Source: Ignavibacteriales bacterium
Lineage (GTDB): Bacteria > Bacteroidota > Ignavibacteria > Ignavibacteriales > Ignavibacteriaceae
Assembly: GCA_016709155.1 (NCBI GenBank)
Contig: JADJEI010000001.1
Location: forward strand, 186,001 to 250,000
DNA: 64,000 nucleotides
Direction: 5' to 3'
In this document: piece by piece, positions 50,705-59,485 of the stretch
Position numbering within the stretch: the first letter of the stretch is position 1
Layout of the letters: the number at the start of each line of letters is the position of its first letter
The notes under the pieces: generated by a model
The model's input: only the letters and a program-made list of their open reading frames with translations
Told to the model about the DNA's origin: nothing
The model's database searches: none
Translations under genes and position numbers: made by a program

Positions 50705-51660
50705 CTATTCCAAATTTTCACTTTGTTTTTTTTTATCACTCCAAGAATTTCTTTCCCAAAAAACCCCATCCTGAAATCCCTGAATTGAATTATTTGTTTC
50801 GGCAATCTTTAGCCGCTTAAGCGAAATAGCAGCAAACTTTTCATCAAGTTCTACACCGCAAAAATGTCTGTTCATTTTTTTTGCGACCACCGCAGTTGTG
50901 CCGGAACCAAGGAATGGATCAAAAATTATATCTCCTTCATTTGAACTCGCTAAAATAATCTTAGCGAGCAACTTCTCCGGTTTTTGCGTAGGGTGATCCG
51001 TATTTTCAGGCATTGACCAGAACGGCACTGTAATATCTGTCCATAAATTGGAGGGTGAGTAATTCTAAACTTGCCTTGTGTTTCCTCGCTCCAATCTTTG
51101 GGTTTGCCATCGCTGCTTTTATATGGAGCCAAAACTTTTCGTTTGATTTTAACTGCATCAATATTAAATATATAATTATCGGAAACAGTAAAATACCAAA
51201 TATCTTCCGTACAATTTTTCCAATTTGTTTTTGAACCTCTCCCCTTTTCTCTTTCCCAGCATATCCTATTTTTAACTTTTAAATATTTTGTCCCGATGTT
51301 AAAAATAGCTGCTGAAGTTTTCCAATCTCCACAGATGTAAACCGAGGCGGTGGGCCTGAGCATACGAATCATTTTTGACAACCAGGATTCCATCCATTGT
51401 TCATATTGAATTTGTGTAAGTTCTTTGAACTTAACAGAATTAAAATTTTTATATAAATTGTATGGGGGATCAATAAAAAGCAGATCTATGAAATTATCCG
51501 GTAAAAAATCAATTACCGAAAACAGATCGCCAACTATTATCCTGTTATTTATTTCTTCCCACCTTACCGGTTTATTTAGTCTCAAAAAATGATTTTTTAG
51601 CGACTCAAATTCCGAATCAGTAAGGTTGATTGTTCTATTGAGCGGCGCCCTTTTTTTCAT
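50705..51660 (-). pseudogene. Orphan beta-class DNA methyltransferase, frameshifted
   Basis: Reconstructed 318 residues. N-terminal catalytic motif DPPYNL (LLFIDPPYNLYKNF) precedes the SAM-binding motif FDPFLGSGTTAVVAKKMNR near the C-terminus, the order typical of the beta class of N6-adenine or N4-cytosine enzymes. Also HPTQKPEKL. One base is missing near 51050. No restriction endonuclease gene is adjacent, so it may be regulatory or a relic of a restriction system. Confidence 0.88.
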
Positions 51661-51690
51661 CGGTGAGATTCAAGAATTGATATATATATT

Positions 51691-54600
51691 TCAGCAAACG
51701 GCTTTATATTTCTCTTTAAGCATTTCAAGTTCATTAATAAGAATTTCAAAATCATTTGTTAAGTTTTTAATTGAGTCTGATGTTTCTTCTGTAAAAGAAT
51801 TACTCATTGCAGCTTTCTCTATCTGCTCACAAATTTTTGCCAAATGGTCAATGCCCAAACTTAAACTACTTCCTTTTAATCTGTGCGCATTAAATTTTAA
51901 TTTTTGTACATCCTGTCTTTTATATGCATCAGTAATATTAGCGGTTGCTTTTGGCAAATCCTTTATGAAAATTTCAAGAAGTTCTACAAGAAAAATAGCA
52001 TCTTCCTTGGTATTAATATCCGCTAAAAGACTTATTTTTTTCATCCAAAATAGTGGCGGGCAGCTCCTGTTTTTTAATCTGCTCCATTTCATTTGCACTC
52101 TCAAGATTTATTAATTCACCCCAATGAGAAAGTTTGGCAACAAGTTCTTCCGCTTTGATAGGCTTACTAAGATAGTCATCCATTCCGGCACGTAAACATT
52201 TTTCACGGTCACCTGTCATCGCGTTCGCCGTCATCGCAATAATCTTGGGTTGTTTTATTGACTTATCGAGCTTTCGAATAGCCCGTGTGGCTTCGAACCC
52301 ATCCATTTCAGGCATAAGAATATCCATGAATATTAAGTCATACTGCATTTTATTAATTGTGTCGAAAGCTTCTCTGCCATTGGAAGCAACGTCAGCTTTG
52401 TAACCAATATTTGCCAACATCTTTGTCGCAACCATTTGGTTTACCACATTATCTTCTGCTAAAAGTATTTTGATTGAATATGTTTTGTTTTTTTTGTTCG
52501 CTTGTGGAACAGGAGATAAAAACTTTGTAAAAGAAACATCATCTGATTTGTAAATCGCCGATATTAGTGTTCTGAAAAGTTGAGATTGTTTGACTGGCTT
52601 CAAAATAAAAGCTGAAAGCTTTGCTTTTTCTAGTTCTTCAAGAGTATCCTTTTTCCCCAGTGAGGTAAGAATAACTATTGGAAGTTTTTCGCCCATCGGA
52701 TAATTCCTGAACTCCATTGCCAGATGCAGTCCGTCAATATTAGGCATTTAATAATCAAAAATTACAATATCAAATTTTTCACCATCCTTAATTTTGATTA
52801 AACCATCCAGCGGATTATTTATGGCAGTTGGAATCATTCCCCAAGTTGTGGTTTGGATAGAAAGGATTTTTAAATTTGTAGGGTTATCATCAACGATTAA
52901 AATTTTTTTGCCGGATAATTCAGGCGATTTTCCCGAAAGATAAATTTTTGGAGGAGAAGGTACAGCTTCGGCTTTGATATTAAAATAAAAAGTACTTCCC
53001 TTTTCATATTCACTCTCAACGCCAATATCTCCACCCATAAGATTGGTCAATTTTTTACTTATCACTAAACCAAGCCCTGTGCCTCCAAAAATTCTTGTTG
53101 TAGAAGAATCCACTTGACTAAATGATTTGAACAGCCTATCCATTTTACTTTTCGGAATTCCAATACCTGTATCTTTAACGGCAAAGTAAAGTTCATAAAT
53201 ATTATCTTCTATCACTCTGGCATTTACAGAAATAAATACTTCCCCCTTTGATGTGAACTTGATTGCATTGCTGATAAGATTTGTAAGGATTTGTCTTAAT
53301 CGTGTGATATCACCATTTATTGTGACCGGGACATTACTATCAACGAGATATGTGAGATCTATTCCTTTCTCGGATGCTTTTGAAGCCAGGAGTTCGAGTG
53401 AATCCTCCACGCACTCTCTAACATCGAAGGCTTGATTTTCAAGTTCAAGTTTTCCAGATTCAATTTTGGAAAAATCGAGAATATCATTAATGATTACGAG
53501 AAGCTGCTCACCGCTTAAGCGAATAGTGTTTACAAAATCCTTTTGCTCCTCATTCAAATTTGTATCCAAAAGTAACCCGGTCATTCCAATTACACCATTC
53601 ATCGGAGTTCTTATTTCATGACTCATTAAAGCGAGAAATTCACTTTTAGCTTTTGCAGCGGCTTGAGCATCAATAAGTGCCTGGTCAAGCTCTTTATTTT
53701 TTGTTTTGAGTTCGTTATCAATTTTATTTCGCTTAAGAACAGCACCGATTGTAGATGCCATTGTAATTAAAAGGTCCTCTTCATTCTTTGTCCAAACCCG
53801 ATCAGTGGTGCAATCATCAAACCCGATAAATCCCCAATAAACTTTATCAATTAATATTGGGACAAGAATTATAGATTTAATATTACTATCTATAAAAATA
53901 TTTTGTTCAGACAAAGGAAGTGATTTTATCAGAAATTTTAGTGATTTACCTTCTGAAAAATTCTCGTAAAAATTTAATGATGCAAAGCGTGAATAAGATA
54001 ACTTCTGCAGCATCGGGTTTTGTATTTGAGATTCAATTTTATTGGAAGAGTATTCGTATCTAATTCGGACGTACATTTCACCAGTGTCTTGATAAACCTG
54101 ATGCTCGTAAATGTAAACTCTGTTAACACCAGCGGCTTTGCCTAATATTTCTAATGCTGCACTAAATCCAGATTCAATTTTTTGTGAGGCGATAAGCTTT
54201 CTCGTTGCTTCGGCAATACCATTTAACAAATTATCTTTTTGAGTTAAAAGATACTCTTGATTTTTTTTCTCTGTTACTTCTCTGAAAATACTAAATAAAA
54301 GCTTTTTCCCGCTTGAATCGTCAATGAATGAATTTGAAATTTCAACAATTATTTTTTTTTGATTCCATAATTCAACATTTGCTTCAAATTTGCTTCTGAA
54401 ACCTTCTTCGGAAAATATCTCCCGAAAACGGCTTAATGCTTTTACCTGGAAATTTTCAGCGTATGCTTCGGAAAAATATTTTCCCTCTACCTCACTCTTT
54501 TCTTTTCCAATCATTGCTGCGTAAGCATTGTTACACATTTTTACAATTCCATTTTGGTCGGTTATCCGCAGTCCTTCAATTGAATTATCCCAGATTGATT

Positions 54601-55135
54601 TGAAAATATTTTCTGATTCGTTTAGTCGCTTTTGGTATTCAATTCTTTTTTCAATATTTCTAATTATTCCCTGCCCAACCTTTTTACCATTATCTTCAAA
54701 TATTTTTCCTGTAATTTCGCACGGGATTTTTAGCCCGTCTTTGCGGACAAGATCAATATCGAATACTATAATTTCTTTATCTCTAAATAATTTTTGAATC
54801 AATTTAAAATATTTATCTAAATTTTCTTTCGGAATCACTTTAGAAAAGGGCTGACCAAGAATTTCCCCGGATTCATATCCAAGAAGATCTTTGCAGGATT
54901 GTGTAATGAATGAAATTTTGCCAGTCATCGAAATTCTAAAAATGACATCAATAGAAGTTTCGGAAATGAATTGAAGTTCTTGTCGTGATTTATCAAGTTC
55001 CTTCAAAAGATTCAGTAGTTGACGTGATTCTTCTTGAACATCAGAAGGCAGTAATTCATTTTCTGAATTAACTCTAAAAATTTCCGAATATTTGTAAATT
55101 TTTTCTATGCTGTAGTTGTTGATTTTCAATTCCAA
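51691..55135 (-). pseudogene. Hybrid sensor kinase PAS-PAS-GAF-HisKA-HATPase-REC-REC-HPt, nonsense and frameshift
   Basis: Reconstructed 1147 residues. Domains in order: PAS (~56-165), PAS (~185-295), GAF (~315-480), HisKA with MSHEIRTPMNG, ATPase (DTGIGIPK, GGTGLGLVIS), receiver 1 (ILIVDDNPTNLK), receiver 2 (ILLAEDNVVNQMVATKM, FMDILMPEMDGFEATRAIR) and HPt (AHRLKGSSLSLG). An in-frame TAA at 52748-52750 replaces a Lys codon in DYxMPNIDG of receiver 1. An extra base in the run at 52035-52041 breaks the HPt junction. A soluble phosphorelay hub; input and target unknown. Confidence 0.88.
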
Positions 55136-55522
55136 ATCTTTTTTGGTTTACTTTTCATCAAATATCGTGCTATTGTTTTTCAACTTAGGAATTCTTTTTT
55201 ACCGGTAGATACTTCATATTTGGCAAAAAAAATAATAGCCCATCATCATAAGCGGACTTTTCTACCTGCCCACCAAGAAAAAAAGTAATAAGCAAGATCA
55301 ATTTTACTGATTCGACTGACAGTGATAAAACTTCAGCTCAAAAATTTTCTTAACAATTCTTTGCTCTAATTGCGTGTTCATCATTAGTTAAGTAAGTTAA
55401 AAATCACACTTTTACAAAAATTAAACCTTAAGTCTATCTTAAAAACTTAATTACTTCCTTGCCTGATCAATTCTTAATATCTAATTTTGAAATAGAAATA
55501 TTTAATAATGAAAAGGAAATTC
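55136..55522. other. Divergent intergenic region
   Basis: About 385 AT-rich bases between the hybrid kinase and the dehydrogenase gene. It must hold both promoters. An AAAAGGA ribosome site (55511-55517) lies at its right end. I see no open frame, RNA or repeat in it. Confidence 0.5.
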
Positions 55523-56716
55523 ATGAAGCGAACAATCGTTGCAATGCCCGGTGATGGCATTGGTAAGACAGTACTCCCAGAAGCAATAAGAGTTTTAAAT
55601 GCAGTCGGTTTTGATGCCGAATATGTTCACGGAGATATTGGATGGGATTTTTGGTGCAGCGAAGGAAACGCACTTCCGCAACGAACAATTGATTTATTAG
55701 CTGAACATAAAATTGGATTGTTCGGTGCTATTACTTCTAAACCAAAAGATGCCGCTGATAAAGAACTTGATCCATCTCTTAAAGATAAAGGTTACGTTTA
55801 CTTTTCACCTATCGTTTCTATGAGGCAGCGTTTTAATCTTGATATTTGTATTCGTCCCTGTCAATCATTCAAAGGAAGTCCATTAAACTTTATTCGCAAA
55901 GATGGCAAAGGTGGTTACGAAGAACCGATTGTTGATACCGTGATCTTCAGACAAAATACTGAAGGACTTTACGGCGGAGTTGAATGGACAAACCCTCCTA
56001 AACAAGTTCGTGATGCGCTTGAAACACATACTAAGATGAAATTCTTTAAAGATGTTCCAAGTGAAGATTTAGCCATCTCAACAAGAATAGTTACAAGAAA
56101 TGCTTCACGCAGAATTATCCGTGCTGGTTTTGAGTATGCAAAAAAATATGGTTACACAAATCTTACTCTTTGCGAAAAACCAAATGTGCTACGCGAAACT
56201 TCAGGCATGATGTTTAAAGAAGCAAAAGAAATTGCAAAAGAATATCCGGGTATTGCGTTATGGGATACAAACATTGATGCACAAATGATGTGGCTTACAA
56301 AAAATCCTGAAAATTATGGAGTCATTGTTGCTGAAAATATGTTCGGTGATATTATTTCGGATGGATTTGCAGGATTAATTGGCGGACTTGGTTTTGCTTG
56401 CAGTGCAAACATCGGAGAAGAAGTAGCAGTGTTTGAACCAACACACGGCAGTGCACCAAAGTATCAGGAACTTAATCCATCAATCGTAAATCCAATTGCA
56501 ATGATTATGAGTGCTTGCATGATGCTTGATCATATTGATGAAAAAGCAAAAGCTGATAGGATTAGAAAAGCAATTGCTAACGTTGTTGAAGAAGGCAAAG
56601 TTAAAACTTATGATATGATGAAGTTACGCGGCGGTGCAGATGTTTTTAAACACGGAGCGTGCACAACTCAGCAAATGACAGATGAAATCATAAGAAGCCT
56701 CCCCAACCCCTCCTAA
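55523..56716 (+). CDS. icd: Isocitrate/isopropylmalate-family dehydrogenase
   Basis: 397 residues of the decarboxylating dehydrogenase family. Start TIVAMPGDGIGKTVLPEA; substrate Arg/Tyr region (FRQNTEGLYGGVEW); metal Asp residues in AENMFGDIISDGFAGLIGG; cofactor segment EPTHGSAPKY. The HGSAPKY form, without the basic NADP patch, suggests NAD. ATG 55523 has AAAAGGA upstream; an ATG at 55508 is less likely. With the aconitase-type gene 3 kb on, isocitrate is the likely substrate, though homoisocitrate is possible. Its last four codons lie in a dispersed palindrome. Confidence 0.85.
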   Translation: MKRTIVAMPGDGIGKTVLPEAIRVLNAVGFDAEYVHGDIGWDFWCSEGNALPQRTIDLLAEHKIGLFGAITSKPKDAADKELDPSLKDKGYVYFSPIVSMRQRFNLDICIRPCQSFKGSPLNFIRKDGKGGYEEPIVDTVIFRQNTEGLYGGVEWTNPPKQVRDALETHTKMKFFKDVPSEDLAISTRIVTRNASRRIIRAGFEYAKKYGYTNLTLCEKPNVLRETSGMMFKEAKEIAKEYPGIALWDTNIDAQMMWLTKNPENYGVIVAENMFGDIISDGFAGLIGGLGFACSANIGEEVAVFEPTHGSAPKYQELNPSIVNPIAMIMSACMMLDHIDEKAKADRIRKAIANVVEEGKVKTYDMMKLRGGADVFKHGACTTQQMTDEIIRSLPNPS

Positions 56717-56725
56717 GGAGGGGCG
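56698..56725. repeat. Dispersed GC-rich palindrome overlapping the icd stop
   Basis: CCTCCCCAACCCCTCCTAAGGAGGGG; CCCCTCC (56707-56713) pairs with GGAGGGG (56717-56723) around the loop TAA. That TAA is the stop codon of the dehydrogenase gene. The sequence type is a familiar dispersed repeat of Bacteroidota-like genomes. Confidence 0.75.
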
Positions 56726-56769
56726 TTAGGAAAAGTCGATAGAAACTATTCAAATTTGACGGAGAAAAA

Positions 56770-58404
56770 ATGAGCGGAATAGAATTAGTCCTCATCGCGT
56801 TAATAATGTTCGTTGCTGCATACAAGTTGTATGGCGGATTTTTATCCAAACGACTTGATGTAAACAACAGCAAAGATACTCCTGCACACACAATGTCTGA
56901 TGGAGTTGATTACTGCCCAGCTAAAGCACCTGTTTTACTTGGGCATCATTTCGCATCAATTGCTGGCGCAGGTCCGATTGTTGGTCCTGTAATAGCAGCA
57001 GGATTTGGTTGGCTGCCGGTTTATCTTTGGGTGGTCTTCGGTTCTATTTTTATCGGCGGCGTTCACGATTATGCCAGTATTATTGCATCAGTTCGTCATC
57101 AAAGCAAATCCATTGGGTTTATAATTCAGCAATACATTGGAGTTAGCGGTAAAAAACTCTTCTTAATATTTGCCTGGGCAACTTTGATCCTCGTAATCGC
57201 TGTCTTTACAATTATCGTTGCAGATACTTTTACGCATATCCCGAGTGCAGGAACTTCATCAATTTTATTTATGGTACTTGCTGTGTTTTTTGGAATTGCA
57301 ATTTATAGATTGAAAGTGCCGCTTTGGATTGCAACATTAGTTGGAGTAACATTACTTTTCCTATCGATTCCTGCTGGTAATTTATTTCCTATTCAACTTG
57401 ATGGTTCTACTTGGCAGTTGTTTTTACTCGCTTACATTTTTATTGCATCTGTAACTCCTGTTTGGATTTTGCTGCAGCCGCGTGATTACCTAAACTCATT
57501 TTTTCTTTATTCATTAATGATTGGCGGATTAGCGGGAGTAATCTTTGCAGCGCCGACAATAAATATTCCTGCATTTAATTCTTTTTCATTAGATAAAGTT
57601 GGCTATCTTTTCCCTGCTTTGTTCGTTACAGTTGCTTGCGGAGCAATTAGCGGATTCCATTCAATCGTTGGAAGCGGCACAACTGCAAAACAGCTAAACA
57701 AAGAAACCGATGGAAAAATTGTTGGTTACGGCGGAATGCTGATTGAAGGAATGTTGGCTGTACTTTCTCTGATTGCAGTTGCATCGATGGTTAATAAAGA
57801 ATTTATTGATATACTAACAACAAAAGGTCCTGTTCCTGCATTTTCACTTGGTGTTGCAAGATTTATTCACGCAATTCCAGTTTTTAATTTTTCTGTTGAA
57901 TCAGCTCAAACATTTACAGCACTTGCTGTTTCTGCATTCGCACTTACTTCACTTGATACAGCAACACGTTTAGCAAGATTTATGTTTCAGGAATATTTTG
58001 AGGATAAAGAAAGTGAAAAGAAATCTATCTTCGTAACAAACAGATATGTTTCAACAGCGATAACGGTTGCATTTGGTGCAGCCTTAACTTTTAGCGGACA
58101 AACAATGTCAATCTGGCCTGTGTTTGGAAGTGCTAATCAATTACTTGCAGCACTTGCATTACTTGCACTTACAGTCTGGGTTGCTAATCTTAAAAAAGGA
58201 TTTTTATTTGTTTTGATTCCAATGATTTTCATGTTTGCAGTTACACTTACTGCACTCGGAATGTTAATCTATACAAATTTTATAGCAACTAATTATACAT
58301 TATCAATTATTTCAGTTTTACTTTTTACGCTTGCAGTCTTACTTGGAATAAAGGCTTATGGAGTTTTAACTAATGGAAAAGATTTAATTAAAGAAACAAT
58401 TTAA
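56770..58404 (+). CDS. cstA: Carbon starvation protein CstA-type transporter
   Basis: 544 residues with about 14 membrane helices. N-terminal CstA signature (KAPVLLGHHFASIAGAGPIVGP) and later GFHSIVGSGTTAKQLN. The family takes up peptides or pyruvate, driven by an ion gradient. ATG 56770 with GGAG upstream. Between the dehydrogenase and aconitase genes it fits a carbon-supply locus. Confidence 0.9.
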   Translation: MSGIELVLIALIMFVAAYKLYGGFLSKRLDVNNSKDTPAHTMSDGVDYCPAKAPVLLGHHFASIAGAGPIVGPVIAAGFGWLPVYLWVVFGSIFIGGVHDYASIIASVRHQSKSIGFIIQQYIGVSGKKLFLIFAWATLILVIAVFTIIVADTFTHIPSAGTSSILFMVLAVFFGIAIYRLKVPLWIATLVGVTLLFLSIPAGNLFPIQLDGSTWQLFLLAYIFIASVTPVWILLQPRDYLNSFFLYSLMIGGLAGVIFAAPTINIPAFNSFSLDKVGYLFPALFVTVACGAISGFHSIVGSGTTAKQLNKETDGKIVGYGGMLIEGMLAVLSLIAVASMVNKEFIDILTTKGPVPAFSLGVARFIHAIPVFNFSVESAQTFTALAVSAFALTSLDTATRLARFMFQEYFEDKESEKKSIFVTNRYVSTAITVAFGAALTFSGQTMSIWPVFGSANQLLAALALLALTVWVANLKKGFLFVLIPMIFMFAVTLTALGMLIYTNFIATNYTLSIISVLLFTLAVLLGIKAYGVLTNGKDLIKETI

Positions 58405-58411
58405 AACAATA

Positions 58412-58475
58412 GAACGCAGATTTCGCAGGTGAAGCGGATCAGCGCAGATCAGCCTGATCTGAGTAATCTGCGTTC
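58412..58475. repeat. Dispersed palindrome (GAACGCAGAT type), copy 1
   Basis: GAACGCAGATT at the left pairs with AATCTGCGTTC at the right; inner GATCAGCGCAGATCAGCCTGA forms a second stem. Lies just after the cstA stop. A sister copy follows the aconitase gene at 61506-61569, in the same position relative to the stop. Confidence 0.8.
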
Positions 58476-58499
58476 CATTGACCTAACAGAGGAAATCGG

Positions 58500-59033
58500 A
58501 TGAAAGAAAAAGTTTTAAAGATATGGCCAGAAATTAATTGGATAGAAAATTCAGAATTAAGAGAAAAAGTTTTGAGTTGCTGGATTTATGCAATTGAAAA
58601 CTCAGTTTTATCACCAGAAGATTTGGAAGTAATTCCATTTTCACTTCTCATTAAAGATTGTAAAATATCTTTTATGAATCATAAACGTACAGCGGTTCAA
58701 CTATCTGTTGATATTGCAAAGCGAATGAAAGCAAATTTTGGCGAAGAAATAAAAATCGATATGAATATATTAATTGCTGGCGCAATTTTAATCGATATTG
58801 GAAAACTTATTGAGTACGATAAAATAGATGGAAAACTTGTAACAAGTAAAGCTGGTCATCTTCTTCGTCATCCATTCAGTGGCGTTTCGATTGCAGATCG
58901 TTTTGGTTTGCCTTATGAAGTTCAGCATATTATTGCTTATCATGCAAAGGAAGGTGATCTGGCAAAACGAAATGTTGAAGCAATAATTGTTCACCATGCA
59001 GATTTTGTAAGTTTCGATCCGTTTAAAGCGTGA
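58500..59033 (+). CDS. HD-domain phosphohydrolase-like protein
   Basis: 177 residues. HD-type layout: MNHKRTAVQLSVDIAKRM (first His), ILIAGAILIDIGKLIEY (in place of the usual H-D pair), HLLRHPFSGVSIADRFG and IIAYHAKEG ... AIIVHHADFVSFDP (later His and Asp). The classical HD doublet reads 'ID' in ILIDIGKL, so the metal site may be altered. ATG 58500 has AGAGGAAA upstream. Substrate unknown. Confidence 0.75.
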   Translation: MKEKVLKIWPEINWIENSELREKVLSCWIYAIENSVLSPEDLEVIPFSLLIKDCKISFMNHKRTAVQLSVDIAKRMKANFGEEIKIDMNILIAGAILIDIGKLIEYDKIDGKLVTSKAGHLLRHPFSGVSIADRFGLPYEVQHIIAYHAKEGDLAKRNVEAIIVHHADFVSFDPFKA

Positions 59034-59043
59034 TTTCTTGATC

Positions 59044-59079
59044 GTCATTGCGAGTGAGTCTTCGAACGAAGCAATCTAT
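59044..59079 (+). repeat. GTCATTGCGA...GCAATCTAT element, direct copy 1
   Basis: 36 bases with outer arms ATTGC and GCAAT and an inner TTCGAA. It belongs to a dispersed REP-like family. A second direct copy follows at 59090 and an inverted copy lies at 59428-59468, beyond the GIY-YIG gene. Confidence 0.85.
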
Positions 59080-59089
59080 CTTCTTGAAT

Positions 59090-59125
59090 GTCATTGCGAA
59101 CGAGTCCTCGAGTGAAGCAATCTAT
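59090..59125 (+). repeat. GTCATTGCGA...GCAATCTAT element, direct copy 2
   Basis: Second copy of the element, differing from copy 1 in only a few central bases. It ends nine bases before the GIY-YIG start codon. Confidence 0.85.
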
Positions 59126-59133
59126 GATACAAA

Positions 59134-59430
59134 ATGAAAAATTATTGCATATACATTTTAACAAATAAAAATAATACAGTTCTATATGTTGGTGTAACAA
59201 ATAACCTTACTAGAAGAATTTGGGAACATAAATCAAAATTGATTGAAGGATTTACTAAGAAATATAACATTGATAAACTTGTATATTTCGAATCGTTTGA
59301 TAATCCGAGGGATGCAATTAAAAGAGAGAAACAATTGAAAGCAGGATCAAGAAAAAAGAAAATTGATTTGATTAACAAGATTAATCCTGAATGGAAAGAC
59401 TTATACAATTTTGAAATAATTTATTCATAG
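59134..59430 (+). CDS. GIY-YIG family endonuclease, small
   Basis: 98 residues. GIY-YIG core: CIYILTNKNNTVLYVGVTNN, then LTRRIWEHKS with conserved Arg and a Glu later (ESFDNPRDAIKREKQLKAG). Matches the small stand-alone GIY-YIG proteins common in Bacteroidota-like genomes. Flanked by GTCATTGCGA-type elements: two direct on the left, one inverted on the right, with its stop codon inside the right copy. The role is unknown; nuclease activity is inferred from the family. Confidence 0.88.
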   Translation: MKNYCIYILTNKNNTVLYVGVTNNLTRRIWEHKSKLIEGFTKKYNIDKLVYFESFDNPRDAIKREKQLKAGSRKKKIDLINKINPEWKDLYNFEIIYS

Positions 59431-59468
59431 ATTGCTTCTCCCGACTATCGTCGGGATCGCAATGACAT
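59428..59468 (-). repeat. GTCATTGCGA...GCAATCTAT element, inverted copy
   Basis: Inverted relative to the copies at 59044 and 59090, with a strong inner hairpin CCCGAC-TATC-GTCGGG. Its left end contains the TAG stop codon of the GIY-YIG gene. Confidence 0.85.
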
Positions 59469-59485
59469 TCTTATTGGAGAATAAT

